From assembly GCF_003584135.1 (NCBI RefSeq), contig NZ_QXFI01000018.1, positions 186,001-250,000 on the forward strand: a stretch of DNA of 64,000 nt. Direction: 5' to 3'. Position numbers and translations under genes: made by a program. Source of the stretch: Flagellimonas pelagia. Lineage in GTDB: Bacteria; Bacteroidota; Bacteroidia; Flavobacteriales; Flavobacteriaceae. Positions 52,722 through 61,717 of this stretch are shown here, piece after piece. Numbering within the stretch: the first letter of the stretch is position 1; every line of letters begins with the position of its first letter. The notes below the pieces were generated by a model. It was not told the DNA's origin. It did not search any database and worked only from the letters and a program-made list of their open reading frames with translations.

Positions 52722-52809
52722 ATTAAAGTTTGTTAGAGTTAATTTTTAAGATTTTGTTATATTTCACTTCCCTTTTGCTAAAATATGTAAATTGAGACCT
52801 GCTTTTTTT

Positions 52810-52821
52810 TGACATTTGTCA
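52810..52821. promoter_or_regulatory. Inverted repeat in the susC/lacI divergent region
   Basis: TGACA-TT-TGTCA is a 12-bp inverted repeat in the 218-bp gap between susC and the LacI-type gene. A second palindrome AACGTT is at 52837-52842. Either could be an operator, but neither is a clear LacI-type site, and no TAnnTTTG is seen for susC. Confidence 0.3.
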
Positions 52822-52939
52822 TGTTTGGGCACTTATAACGTTTTCAGGTTGACAAATTTTTAGTGAACTGTCCCGATCAAAGTATATTTAGCTCTTAATT
52901 GACGAATAACTGGCCACCCCACCAGAAATCCATTGCAGC

Positions 52940-53998
52940 ATGAAGCCGAAAATGACACTTAAAAAGATTGCTTCCGAACTGGGGCTTTCCATTTCAACTG
53001 TATCCAAGGCCTTAAAAGATGACAAGGATATCAGTCAGGAAAATCGCGATAAGGTCCAGGCTTTTGCCAAATTTTATAACTATCGCCCCAACAGTATCGC
53101 CCTAAGCTTAAAGAACAAGAAGACCAAGACCATCGGGGTCATCATACCCGAGATCGTACACCATTTTTTTGCGAAAGTGATTTCAGGAATCGAAGAAGTG
53201 GCGAATTCCAAAGAGTATAACGTAATCATTGGGGTTACCAACGAATCCTTGGACAAAGAGGCCATAAACATGGAAATGTTGATTGATGGCAGCATTGATG
53301 GTTTTATCATCTCATTATCCAAAGAGACCTTGTTGAAACAAAACTATATCCATCTTCAAGAGATACAGAACAGGAACATCCCAATAGTCATGTTCGATCG
53401 CGTTGTGGACGATATTGTTTGCGACAAGATCATTGTTGACGATCGGGAAGCTGGTCAAATGGCCGTTCAAAAGCTCGTCGATATAGGCTGTAAAAAAATC
53501 CTGTTATTGACCACCATGGATTACCTGAACATTGGTCGGTTGCGAACCGAAGGATACAAAGACGCGCTGGACATAAATGGCATAGAGTATAATGAAGACC
53601 TTGTAATCAAAATCGGGGAACTGGGCGATTCCGATGAGGAGCAACGAAGCTTGGAGGATAGGATAAACAAGGTTTTTGATAAGCACCCCGACATTGACGG
53701 AATTTTCGGTGTAAATGAAATTTATGCCGTTACCGCACTCAATGTGGCCCGTATGCGTGGGTTGAACGTACCGGATGCCCTGTCGGTAATTGGGTTCTCG
53801 GACGGCATCCTTTCCAAATACGCCAGACCCCATTTGACCACTGTTAGCCAACATGGATTTCAGATTGGGGAACTTGCCGCCCAAACCTTGATCGACCGCT
53901 TGGAAAAAGAAGAGGAACTGCCCTTTACCACCCAACTGATAAAAACGGAACTCATCATCAGGGATTCCACTCGAAGTACTCCTATCCTGTCAAAGTGA
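52940..53998 (+). CDS. LacI-family regulator of the starch locus
   Basis: A 352-residue LacI/GalR protein. The HTH is at 5-27 (TLKKIASELGLSISTVSKALKDD), the hinge region YNYRPNSIALSLKNKKTKTIGVIIP follows, and then a periplasmic-binding-protein-like ligand domain (IDGFIISLSKE, PIVMFDRVV, DGIFGVNEIYAVTALNVAR). It probably senses a maltodextrin or maltose and controls the flanking transport and enzyme genes. It is divergent from susC and 165 nt upstream of the transporter gene. Confidence 0.93.
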   Translation: MKPKMTLKKIASELGLSISTVSKALKDDKDISQENRDKVQAFAKFYNYRPNSIALSLKNKKTKTIGVIIPEIVHHFFAKVISGIEEVANSKEYNVIIGVTNESLDKEAINMEMLIDGSIDGFIISLSKETLLKQNYIHLQEIQNRNIPIVMFDRVVDDIVCDKIIVDDREAGQMAVQKLVDIGCKKILLLTTMDYLNIGRLRTEGYKDALDINGIEYNEDLVIKIGELGDSDEEQRSLEDRINKVFDKHPDIDGIFGVNEIYAVTALNVARMRGLNVPDALSVIGFSDGILSKYARPHLTTVSQHGFQIGELAAQTLIDRLEKEEELPFTTQLIKTELIIRDSTRSTPILSK

Positions 53999-54064
53999 AA
54001 GGCCGAATACTGCCTAAATTCCTCAGTAAAATCAAAAAGAAAGGGGTGTGTTTCAAAAAAAACA

Positions 54065-54072
54065 TATCTTTG
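54065..54072 (+). promoter_or_regulatory. Candidate -7 box of the sugar transporter gene
   Basis: TATCTTTG is an exact TAnnTTTG. It would give a leader of about 85 nt before ATG 54164. No -33 TTTG is at usual distance. Confidence 0.45.
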
Positions 54073-54163
54073 ATTTTATCAGCGCTTATATTTTACTTTC
54101 CCTAAAAAGTATTAAAAGCAGTCTCATAGCTGCATTAATTGTTGATCCAATACAAAAATCACA

Positions 54164-55516
54164 ATGTTTCAAAAGCGTCGATTAAGTTTTTGGCAAATAT
54201 GGAACCTCAGTTTTGGTTTCTTGGGCATTCAGATGGGTTTTGCCCTTCAAAATGCCAATGCCAGCAGAATTCTTCAAATTTTTGGGGCTGATGTCCATGA
54301 ACTTTCTTGGTTCTGGATTGTGGCACCCCTCACCGGACTCATCGTACAACCCATTATTGGTCATTATAGTGACAGGACTTGGAACCGTTTAGGGCGACGT
54401 CGCCCCTATTTTCTTACCGGCGCCCTTTTGGCATCATTGGGGCTTGTTCTGATGCCCAATGCCGATATGTTCACTGCCTTTATGCCCGCTCTTTGGGTGG
54501 GTGCCGGAATGCTCATGGTCATGGATGCATCGTTCAATGTGGCCATGGAACCCTTTAGGGCCTTGATCGCGGATATTTTACCCGCGGACCAACGTACCTT
54601 GGGTTATAGCCTACAGACCGTGCTCATCGGGATTGGGGCCGTTGTGGGTTCTTGGTTGCCCTATGTGTTGACCAATTGGGTCGGACTGGACAATACCGCA
54701 GGAGCTGGGGAAGTACCTTTTAACCTTTTACTATCATTTATCATAGGTGCCGTGGTGCTCATTACCAGCGTATTGGTGACGGTGTTCACCACCAAAGAGT
54801 ACACCCCTGAAGAAATGGCCCAGTTACTTCAATCGGAAGGGTCAGGCACCATTGACGAAGCTCCGGGAAAACTAAGTGATATTTTTACAGATTTCAGGAA
54901 AATGCCCCGTACCATGCGGCAATTAAGCTGGGTGCAGTTTTTTTCCTGGTTTGGGCTTTTTGGACTATGGGTCTTTGCACTTCCTGCCATTGCTCAACAT
55001 ATTTATGGTCTGGACCCCAACGACAACCAGAGTACAGCATTTCAAAATGCCGGGGATTGGTTAGGCATCCTGTTCGGAATCTATAATGGAATTTCTGCCA
55101 TTTTTGCCTTCTTCCTGCCTGCCATCGCCAAAAAAGTGGGACGAAAGAAAACACATGCTATTTCCCTTATAATAGGAGCGCTCGGGTTTTTATCCATTTA
55201 TATCATGCCCGATGAAAATTGGCTCATCCTATCCATGATCGGAATCGGAGTGGCCTGGGCCAGTATTCTTGCCATGCCCTATGCCATTCTCGCGGGATCC
55301 ATTCCGCCCCAAAAAATGGGCGTTTACATGGGTATTTTCAATTTTTTCATTGTGATTCCACAGATTGTCAATGCATTGATTGGAGGTCCCATGGTGCGAT
55401 ATCTATACAATGAACAACCCATTTATGCACTGATGACGAGCGGAATTTCCTTTCTGATAGCTGCTTTGTTAGTCTCACGGGTGGATGACAAGGATGACCA
55501 AGTCGTATCCATTTAA
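54164..55516 (+). CDS. MFS sugar transporter, SLC45-like (maltose/maltodextrin)
   Basis: The 450-residue protein has twelve membrane helices. The GPH/SLC45-type signature PIIGHYSDRTWNRLGRRRPYFL lies between helices 2 and 3. Its N-terminus reads LSFWQIWNLSFGFLGIQMGFALQNANASRILQ, as in bacterial maltose-type importers of Bacteroidota. It is probably a proton/sugar symporter for maltose or short maltodextrins across the inner membrane. It lies between the LacI regulator and the periplasmic GH13. Confidence 0.9.
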   Translation: MFQKRRLSFWQIWNLSFGFLGIQMGFALQNANASRILQIFGADVHELSWFWIVAPLTGLIVQPIIGHYSDRTWNRLGRRRPYFLTGALLASLGLVLMPNADMFTAFMPALWVGAGMLMVMDASFNVAMEPFRALIADILPADQRTLGYSLQTVLIGIGAVVGSWLPYVLTNWVGLDNTAGAGEVPFNLLLSFIIGAVVLITSVLVTVFTTKEYTPEEMAQLLQSEGSGTIDEAPGKLSDIFTDFRKMPRTMRQLSWVQFFSWFGLFGLWVFALPAIAQHIYGLDPNDNQSTAFQNAGDWLGILFGIYNGISAIFAFFLPAIAKKVGRKKTHAISLIIGALGFLSIYIMPDENWLILSMIGIGVAWASILAMPYAILAGSIPPQKMGVYMGIFNFFIVIPQIVNALIGGPMVRYLYNEQPIYALMTSGISFLIAALLVSRVDDKDDQVVSI

Positions 55517-55607
55517 CGGAAACACAGACTCTACTTTTTACTTATAATCCAAAGAAAACCATTCCATTTTTCAACTTTGAAAATGGTCCAAAAAAAAATC
55601 AACATAG

Positions 55608-57467
55608 ATGAAAAATATCATTTCGTTATTCATTCTGATGACTTTTGCCTTCGGCATTGGCCAAGTGCAACGCGTGGAACCTCCTTATTGGTGGACCGGC
55701 ATGAAGAACTCCGAACTCCAATTATTGGTACATGGAAACCAAATCAGTGAACTCCAACCTGAATTCTCGCCCAATATCACCATCAAAAAAATTGAGAACA
55801 CGGAGAACCCAAACTACCTGTTCATTACGGTGGACACCAAGAGCGTACAACCGGGTACCATCAAAATAAAATTTAAAAAAGGACGACGAACCATTTCTTC
55901 GGTAGATTACCAATTCTTGGAGCGAAGGGAAGGCTCGGCCGACCGAAAAGGTTTTGACTCCTCGGATGTAATCTATCTTTTGATGCCCGATCGGTTTGCC
56001 AATGGCGACACGTCAAATGACAGTCATCCCAAAACCATTGAAATGGCCGATCGGAGCCAACAAGGTGGTAGGCACGGAGGAGATATCCAAGGAATTATTG
56101 ACCATCTGGATTACATTGATGAGCTTGGAGCCACAACCTTATGGAGTACTCCTTTGACCCTCGACAATGAAAAGACCTATTCCTATCACGGATATGCCTG
56201 TAGTGACCTCTACCAAATGGACCCCCGTTATGGCAGCAACGAGGATTTTTCTCGGTTGACCGAGGCATTGCACCAACGGGGCATGAAACACATTATGGAC
56301 TACGTGCCCAATCATTGGGGCCTGAACAATTGGTTGATACAAGACTTGCCCGCCCAAGATTGGTTACATTATTGGGAAGGCGGTGAAAACGGTTTCAAGA
56401 GGAGTAATTACATCCAAACCACCCAACTGGATCCCAATGCCTCAAAATATGATGCCAAAGGGTGTATGGATGGATGGTTCGACTACACCATGCCCGATAT
56501 GAACGAAAGCAATCCTATGGTCATCAATTATTTGGTGCAGAATACCATTTGGTGGATCGAAAGTGCCAACTTGGACGGCATGCGGGTAGACACCTATCCC
56601 TACAACGACAAAGTAGGGATTACCGAATGGGTGACCCGGGTGATGGAGGAGTATCCCAATCTGAACATTGTGGGCGAGGTTTTTATGCACGAAACGGCCC
56701 ATATCGCGTTTTGGCAAAAAGACAGTAAGATCGGTGCCATCCAAGGGTTCAATTCCAACTTACCTTCGGTGATGGATTTTCCCCTCCACGACATTTTTCC
56801 CCAAGTCTTTAACCAATCGGAACAAAACTGGGGCGATGGCCTCTTCAAGGTTTATGATCACTTGACGCAGGATTTTCTCTATCCCAACATCAACAACCTA
56901 TTGATCATGATGGGCAACCATGATGTGAACCGCATCAACCAGGCATTTGATGGGGATGTGAACAAATACAAGTTAGCGATTACTTTGTTAGCCACTTTAA
57001 GGGGCATTCCCCAAATCTATTATGGAGACGAAATTGGGATGCTAGGTGAAAAAAGTAAGGGCGATGGGGATATCCGAAGAGATTTTCCTGGCGGATGGCC
57101 GGGCGACCCACAAAATGCATTCTTGGAATCTGGAAGAACCGATGGGCAAAAGGCGTATTTCGATTATACCAAAAAACTATTGAACTGGCGAAAAACCAAA
57201 TCGGTGATCCACAAAGGAAAGACCTTGCACTTTTCCCCAATGGACAATGTGTATGTCTACTTTAGGTATTTTCCCGAAAATCCGAACGATGCGGTCATGG
57301 TGGTTTTGAACAATTCCCTAAAAGACCAACAAATCGACCTGGCAAGGTTCGCCGAAGGCATCCAAAACCATCAAAGTGGTACAGATGTGATAACGGGACA
57401 GAATGTTGGACTGGACAAGTCATTGGAAATCAAGGCAAAATCTAGCTTAGTCCTTGATCTGAATTAA
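55608..57467 (+). CDS. Periplasmic GH13 neopullulanase/cyclomaltodextrinase (SusA-like)
   Basis: The 619-residue protein has a signal peptide (about 1-19), an N-terminal Ig-like maltodextrinase domain (20-105), a GH13 barrel (about 115-540) and a C-terminal beta domain. Motifs are DYVPNH (231-236), nucleophile Asp328 in DGMRVDTY, acid Glu357 in IVGEVF and GNHD (His438-Asp439). YLLMPDRFANGDTSND is typical of the SusA group. It would cleave imported oligosaccharides in the periplasm to glucose and maltose for the MFS transporter encoded upstream. Confidence 0.94.
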   Translation: MKNIISLFILMTFAFGIGQVQRVEPPYWWTGMKNSELQLLVHGNQISELQPEFSPNITIKKIENTENPNYLFITVDTKSVQPGTIKIKFKKGRRTISSVDYQFLERREGSADRKGFDSSDVIYLLMPDRFANGDTSNDSHPKTIEMADRSQQGGRHGGDIQGIIDHLDYIDELGATTLWSTPLTLDNEKTYSYHGYACSDLYQMDPRYGSNEDFSRLTEALHQRGMKHIMDYVPNHWGLNNWLIQDLPAQDWLHYWEGGENGFKRSNYIQTTQLDPNASKYDAKGCMDGWFDYTMPDMNESNPMVINYLVQNTIWWIESANLDGMRVDTYPYNDKVGITEWVTRVMEEYPNLNIVGEVFMHETAHIAFWQKDSKIGAIQGFNSNLPSVMDFPLHDIFPQVFNQSEQNWGDGLFKVYDHLTQDFLYPNINNLLIMMGNHDVNRINQAFDGDVNKYKLAITLLATLRGIPQIYYGDEIGMLGEKSKGDGDIRRDFPGGWPGDPQNAFLESGRTDGQKAYFDYTKKLLNWRKTKSVIHKGKTLHFSPMDNVYVYFRYFPENPNDAVMVVLNNSLKDQQIDLARFAEGIQNHQSGTDVITGQNVGLDKSLEIKAKSSLVLDLN

Positions 57468-57593
57468 TGCAATCCCGTTTGTTTTAGGTGTTTCCTTAAA
57501 AAATAACACGGTGATTTTATCTAAAAAGCAAGGGAACAGGACCATCTTTTAGAGGTTTCGCTGTAATTTCACCCTAACTATAAAAAATATATC

Positions 57594-58298
57594 ATGAAAC
57601 GAGCACTACTTTGCATCCTACTATTTCAACTTGTAGCATGTACCGAACTCCAACAGGTTGTGAATCAATTACCCCAAGGAACAACAGGAATTGGCAACGC
57701 AGAAATTGCCCAAGGATTACGTGAAGCCTTGAACATGGGTATTGAAAAACAGGTGAACAAACTGGCCCTTGAAAACGGATTTTTCAAAAACGAACTGGTC
57801 AAGATCCTGTTGCCGGAAGAACTTCAAAAGGTTGATAAGACCTTGAGGGACATTGGATTGTCCAGCCTTGCTGACGAAGGTCTAAAAATCATCAATAGGG
57901 CCGCCGAAGATGCCGTAGGAGAAGCCACCCCCATATTTGTCGAAGCGGTGAAGGGCATCACCTTTAAAGATGCCAAACAAATTTTGTTGGGGAATGACAA
58001 TGCCGCCACGCAATACCTGCAACAGGCCACCAAGACCCAGTTGTACAATAAATTCAACCCAATCATCAAGAATTCTTTCCAAAAAGTAGGTGCGGACAAA
58101 ATTTGGAGCAATATCATCACCAAGTACAATAACCTGCCCCTCACCAACGACGTGAACCCCGATCTAACCGATTATACCACCAACGAAGCCTTGGCCGGAG
58201 TCTATACCATGATAGCCGTGGAAGAGAAGGAAATTAGGACAAAGGTTTCGTCCAGGACAACAGATTTGTTAAAAAAGGTGTTTGCTTTGCAAGATTAA
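57594..58298 (+). CDS. DUF4197 lipoprotein
   Basis: A 234-residue lipoprotein with a signal ending LVAC. The DUF4197 blocks are GNAEIAQGLREALNMGIEKQVNKLA, FFKNELVKILLPEELQKVDKTLRDIGL, FKDAKQILLGNDNAATQYLQQATKTQLYNKFNPIIKNSF and the C-terminal DYTTNEALAGVYTMIAVEEKEIR. The family is periplasmic and uncharacterised. It is 126 nt behind the GH13 gene, with no terminator seen between, and may lie outside the starch regulon. Confidence 0.92.
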   Translation: MKRALLCILLFQLVACTELQQVVNQLPQGTTGIGNAEIAQGLREALNMGIEKQVNKLALENGFFKNELVKILLPEELQKVDKTLRDIGLSSLADEGLKIINRAAEDAVGEATPIFVEAVKGITFKDAKQILLGNDNAATQYLQQATKTQLYNKFNPIIKNSFQKVGADKIWSNIITKYNNLPLTNDVNPDLTDYTTNEALAGVYTMIAVEEKEIRTKVSSRTTDLLKKVFALQD

Positions 58299-58468
58299 TT
58301 ATAATTTTTTTTGAATAACGCAATAAGTCAAAAATATCTACGTTATAAACTCAATAAAATGAAATAATTATAACAAAATCCTAAAGTTAAGTTAACCTTG
58401 ACGTGAAGGTTTAAAGAGAATTTTGTAACAAGTTATCTGAGTTAGCATTTTTTTGAGTTAGTTAGTTT

Positions 58469-58498
58469 AAAAGCCAGTGTTCTCGCACTGGCTTTTTT
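58469..58498. terminator. Bidirectional terminator between DUF4197 and DUF1579 genes
   Basis: AAAAGCCAGTG (58469-58479) pairs perfectly with CACTGGCTTTT (58486-58496) around a 6-nt loop; T-runs on both strands. It is 170 nt after the DUF4197 stop and 3 nt from the DUF1579 stop. Confidence 0.9.
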
Positions 58499-58500
58499 GT

Positions 58501-59007
58501 TTATTTCCTTTTGTAAAGGCCATCAAAAGCTGTTGAAACCACTGTTTCTCCTTGGAACACCTCCCATAATTGTCGCACACTCCCATCCTCAAGTTTTGTC
58601 CAAGTAATGCGGTTTCTGTACTTTTTACCATCTTCCTTGATAAATTCATCCGAGGTCAAAATCATTTGATTTTCAACCCTGTTTCCTTTCAGTTTCAGGA
58701 TAGCCCCCGCATTGTCCACCCATAATTGCTCCCATAGCCCTGTACCTGCATTGTAAAAATTCATGCTTGTCCCTGTATATCCGGCTTGGGCACTGGTCCA
58801 ATTCTCACGAATCACACAACCATCCTCCTCCCTGCTGATCACACTGCTGCCTGCAGGTTTGCCGTTATTGTAATTGGTAACCTCCCATTCCCCAATCCAA
58901 AAGTCAAAAGCCTTATGGTTTTCCGAACAGCAATTACAAGAACCATTATTTTGGGCGTTCACTAGTATCGACATAAAGAGTAGAATCGGTAGTACTAGCT
59001 TTTTCAT
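58501..59007 (-). CDS. Exported DUF1579-like protein
   Basis: The 168-residue protein has a signal peptide (MKKLVLPILLFMSILVNAQ), a Cys-rich start (SCNCCSE), then the pattern KAFDFWIGEWEVTNYNNGKPAGSSVI and CVIRENWTSAQAGYTGTSMNFYNAGTGLWEQLWVD typical of DUF1579 lipocalin-like domains. The role is unknown; a small hydrophobic ligand is plausible from the fold. The Cys trio may bind metal. It is a single-gene unit. Confidence 0.82.
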   Translation of the reverse strand: MKKLVLPILLFMSILVNAQNNGSCNCCSENHKAFDFWIGEWEVTNYNNGKPAGSSVISREEDGCVIRENWTSAQAGYTGTSMNFYNAGTGLWEQLWVDNAGAILKLKGNRVENQMILTSDEFIKEDGKKYRNRITWTKLEDGSVRQLWEVFQGETVVSTAFDGLYKRK

Positions 59008-59176
59008 GTTTTCAATTTTCCGATATTCTGGTTGTTATTAAAGGTAAGTTAATTTTATCCTAAGCCATTGTAAGAATTAGTCTTGTTTTGGCCCTGATTC
59101 GTTAAATTTTAGATAAAAGACCTGATTTCTAGACGTATACCCCACTAGACCATAATCCATAGGCAGCATTTCAACG

Positions 59177-59184
59177 TATCTTTG
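59177..59184 (+). promoter_or_regulatory. Candidate -7 box of the 64-aa gene
   Basis: TATCTTTG is an exact TAnnTTTG, 22 nt ahead of ATG 59207. No -33 match. Confidence 0.4.
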
Positions 59185-59206
59185 ATATTAACAAATCTTG
59201 AAAATC

Positions 59207-59401
59207 ATGAACAATCAATATTGCAGAGTCGGAACAGTGACCCCGATTACCAGTGGAAGTGAGGCAATTTCCGTTTTGGAGGTCATGTACAATAACTTTA
59301 TCGAGAAAGCTTCGGATGTTGCACACGTAGATACACGTTTGGGTGAATTCTTCAAGAGAAAAGCCCAAGGGATTAAAAAAGTATTGGAAAGCCTATCCTA
59401 A
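59207..59401 (+). CDS. Small cytoplasmic protein, unknown (64 aa)
   Basis: From ATG 59207 the product is 64 residues, mostly helical, opening [13 protein letters not shown] and ending in a basic [17 protein letters not shown] helix. No family is recognised. The preceding in-frame codon 59198 is TTG and lies close to the predicted transcript start. Its stop overlaps the pyrF stop by 3 nt on the opposite strand, so the two ends are antisense. Confidence 0.65.
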   Translation: MNNQYCRVGTVTPITSGSEAISVLEVMYNNFIEKASDVAHVDTRLGEFFKRKAQGIKKVLESLS

Positions 59402-60225
59402 GATTGGATATAAATTTCAAGCTCGTGTTCCATTTCCTTTTGGATTTCTTCAGCCTTAGCAGCAGCTATTTCCGCAAAATCGCTTTCCTTGGAAGCGTAC
59501 AATATGCCACGCGAAGAATTGACCAACAATCCAATGTTTTTGGTCATGCCATATTTGCACACGTCCTGCAAACTACCTCCTTGTGCCCCTACACCAGGCA
59601 CCAATAAAAAACTTTCGGGCACGATTTCCCTGATTTCCTGTAAATAGGTGGCCTTGGTTGCTCCTACCACATACATCAACCGTTCAGAACCCTTATAGGT
59701 TTTAGAGGTTTTCAAAACCTGCTTGTACAGTTCTTCCCCTTCCAATTTTTTGGTTTGAAAGTCAAAAGCACCTTCATTCGATGTCAATGCCAGCAAAATG
59801 GTATGCCTATCCTCAAATTCCAAAAAAGGTTCCACCGAGTCCTTCCCCATATAAGGTGCAATGGTAATGGAATCAAAATCCATGGTTTCAAAAAAGGCCT
59901 TGGCATATCGTGTGGAAGTGTTCCCGATATCGCCCCGCTTGGCATCTGCAATAGTGAACAGTTCAGGATAATTGGCATTCAAATACTCCATGGTACGCTC
60001 CAACGATTTCCAACCTGGCAAGCCATACGCCTCATAAAAAGCGATATTGGGTTTGTAGGCCACACTATATTGATGGGTAGCATCAATAATCGCCTTATTG
60101 AACTCAAAAATGGGATCCTCTTCTTTAAGGAGATGCTCTGGAATTTTTTCCAAATCCGTATCAAGGCCAACACAGAGAAAGGATTTCTTTTTACGAATCT
60201 GTGAGATGAGATGTTCTATTTTCAT
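59398..60225 (-). CDS. pyrF: Orotidine 5'-phosphate decarboxylase, type 2
   Basis: The 275-residue enzyme has type 2 OMPDC features: [18 protein letters not shown] (phosphate-side Asp), [36 protein letters not shown] (the catalytic DAKRGD motif) and VPGVGAQGG with a late [10 protein letters not shown] phosphate loop. It decarboxylates OMP to UMP in pyrimidine synthesis. prfA is 51 nt upstream on the same strand. Confidence 0.97.
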   Translation of the reverse strand: MKIEHLISQIRKKKSFLCVGLDTDLEKIPEHLLKEEDPIFEFNKAIIDATHQYSVAYKPNIAFYEAYGLPGWKSLERTMEYLNANYPELFTIADAKRGDIGNTSTRYAKAFFETMDFDSITIAPYMGKDSVEPFLEFEDRHTILLALTSNEGAFDFQTKKLEGEELYKQVLKTSKTYKGSERLMYVVGATKATYLQEIREIVPESFLLVPGVGAQGGSLQDVCKYGMTKNIGLLVNSSRGILYASKESDFAEIAAAKAEEIQKEMEHELEIYIQS

Positions 60226-60276
60226 TTAAAGTGGTTCTCTACTGTACTCTAACGGACCATTGTAATCACACGAAGC

Positions 60277-61353
60277 TTAGAAAATTTCCGAAGCTTCTTT
60301 TAGCTTTTCGGTATTGTCGACCAACATCAGTTCGTCGATGATTTTCTGGATATCCCCGTTCATGATATTCTGCAAATCATACAGGGTCAATCCGATCCTA
60401 TGGTCGGTTACCCTTCCCTGGGGATAGTTATAGGTACGGATCTTGGCCGAACGGTCACCACTGCTCACTTGAGAATTTCGCTTTGCGGCATCCTCAGCCT
60501 GTTTTTTGGCCAACTCCATATCGTACAACCTGGCCCGTAATACCCTAAAGGCCTTATCCTTGTTCTTGTGTTGTGATTTTTCGTCCTGACACTGTGCCAC
60601 AATCCCCGTGGGAACGTGGGTCAATCGCACGGCGGAATAGGTGGTGTTCACTGACTGGCCACCAGGTCCCGAAGAACAGAAATAATCGATTCGTACATCC
60701 TTGGGGTCTATCTGTACGTCAAATTCCTCCGCTTCCGGAATCACCATTACGGTCGCAGCACTGGTATGCACCCTACCTTGGGTCTCCGTTTGGGGAACAC
60801 GCTGTACACGGTGCACCCCTGCTTCAAATTTCAAGGTACCGTACACATCCTCTCCAGAAACTTCAAAATGGATTTCCTTATACCCGCCACTCGTACCTTC
60901 ATTCAGGTCGATGACATTGGTTCGCCATCCCTTGGATTCACAATATTTGGTGTACATACGGAAAAGGTCCCCGGCAAAAATACTGGCCTCGTCCCCGCCG
61001 GTTCCGGCACGTATCTCCATCACTACATCCTTGGCATCTTCTGGATCTTTGGGGATCAATAAGAATTTGATTTCATCCTCCAATTTGGGCAAGGCACTTT
61101 TGGCCTCGTCCATTTGCATTTTGGCCATCTCCACCATTTCCGCATCACTGCCATCGGCAATAATTTCTTCCGCTTCCTGTAAGTTGTTGGTGAGAGCTAT
61201 ATATTCATCACGTTTATCGGCAAGGACCTTAAGATCCTTATATTCCTTGTTCAACTTGATGTATCGTTGCTGATCAGCAATTACGTCGGGCTGAATGATC
61301 AAATCGGAAACCTCGTCAAAACGTTGCTTTACGATATTCAGTTTGTCTAGCAT
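60277..61353 (-). CDS. prfA: Peptide chain release factor 1
   Basis: The 358-residue RF1 has the GGQ peptidyl-tRNA hydrolysis motif in [20 protein letters not shown], the helical N-terminal domain, and the [39 protein letters not shown] block with the PxT-type stop-codon reading region between. It terminates translation at UAA and UAG. pyrF follows after 51 nt. A divergent AT-rich gene pair begins 58 nt upstream. Confidence 0.97.
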   Translation of the reverse strand: MLDKLNIVKQRFDEVSDLIIQPDVIADQQRYIKLNKEYKDLKVLADKRDEYIALTNNLQEAEEIIADGSDAEMVEMAKMQMDEAKSALPKLEDEIKFLLIPKDPEDAKDVVMEIRAGTGGDEASIFAGDLFRMYTKYCESKGWRTNVIDLNEGTSGGYKEIHFEVSGEDVYGTLKFEAGVHRVQRVPQTETQGRVHTSAATVMVIPEAEEFDVQIDPKDVRIDYFCSSGPGGQSVNTTYSAVRLTHVPTGIVAQCQDEKSQHKNKDKAFRVLRARLYDMELAKKQAEDAAKRNSQVSSGDRSAKIRTYNYPQGRVTDHRIGLTLYDLQNIMNGDIQKIIDELMLVDNTEKLKEASEIF

Positions 61354-61411
61354 AAACCTGTCCTCCTTAAGACTGCGAATTTACGATTAATTTGTACATT
61401 TAGTAAATACC

Positions 61412-61717
61412 ATGCTCTCATTGTTCCGCCTTAAAATCTACATGCTGGCTTTCTTGTATTACAAGTCCTTGCTACTCGTATCTGCAATTCTGAATATAGT
61501 TCTATTTTTCATTGGATTTTCTTTTTCGACAGTTTTGACAATAAAGTTGATTCTTTTGGGATTTTATTTTCTAAGATTTTTGGACATCCAATCAAAAAGG
61601 GAATTGATATTTTATCAAAACTTTGGTCTATCCATAGTTCATCTTTTTTTTCTATCCTTTGTTTTTGATGTCATCCTAACCTTTTTAATCCGTTGGCTCT
61701 TCTTTCTATGGTCTTAG
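61412..61717 (+). CDS. Small hydrophobic membrane protein, partner of the following ABC ATPase
   Basis: The 101-residue protein has three or four membrane helices and almost no soluble part; Phe and Leu dominate. It shows no known permease family. Its gene overlaps the ATPase gene by 10 nt (61708-61717), which suggests a shared product complex. AT content is visibly higher than in prfA or DUF3570 on each side, a hint of foreign origin. Confidence 0.65.
   Translation: MLSLFRLKIYMLAFLYYKSLLLVSAILNIVLFFIGFSFSTVLTIKLILLGFYFLRFLDIQSKRELIFYQNFGLSIVHLFFLSFVFDVILTFLIRWLFFLWS

Noticed and set aside
58299..58468. Small RNA ending at the terminator at 58469
   Set aside because: The stretch is AT-rich with GAGTTAG repeats but has no exact -7 box. 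The terminator alone can serve the flanking genes.
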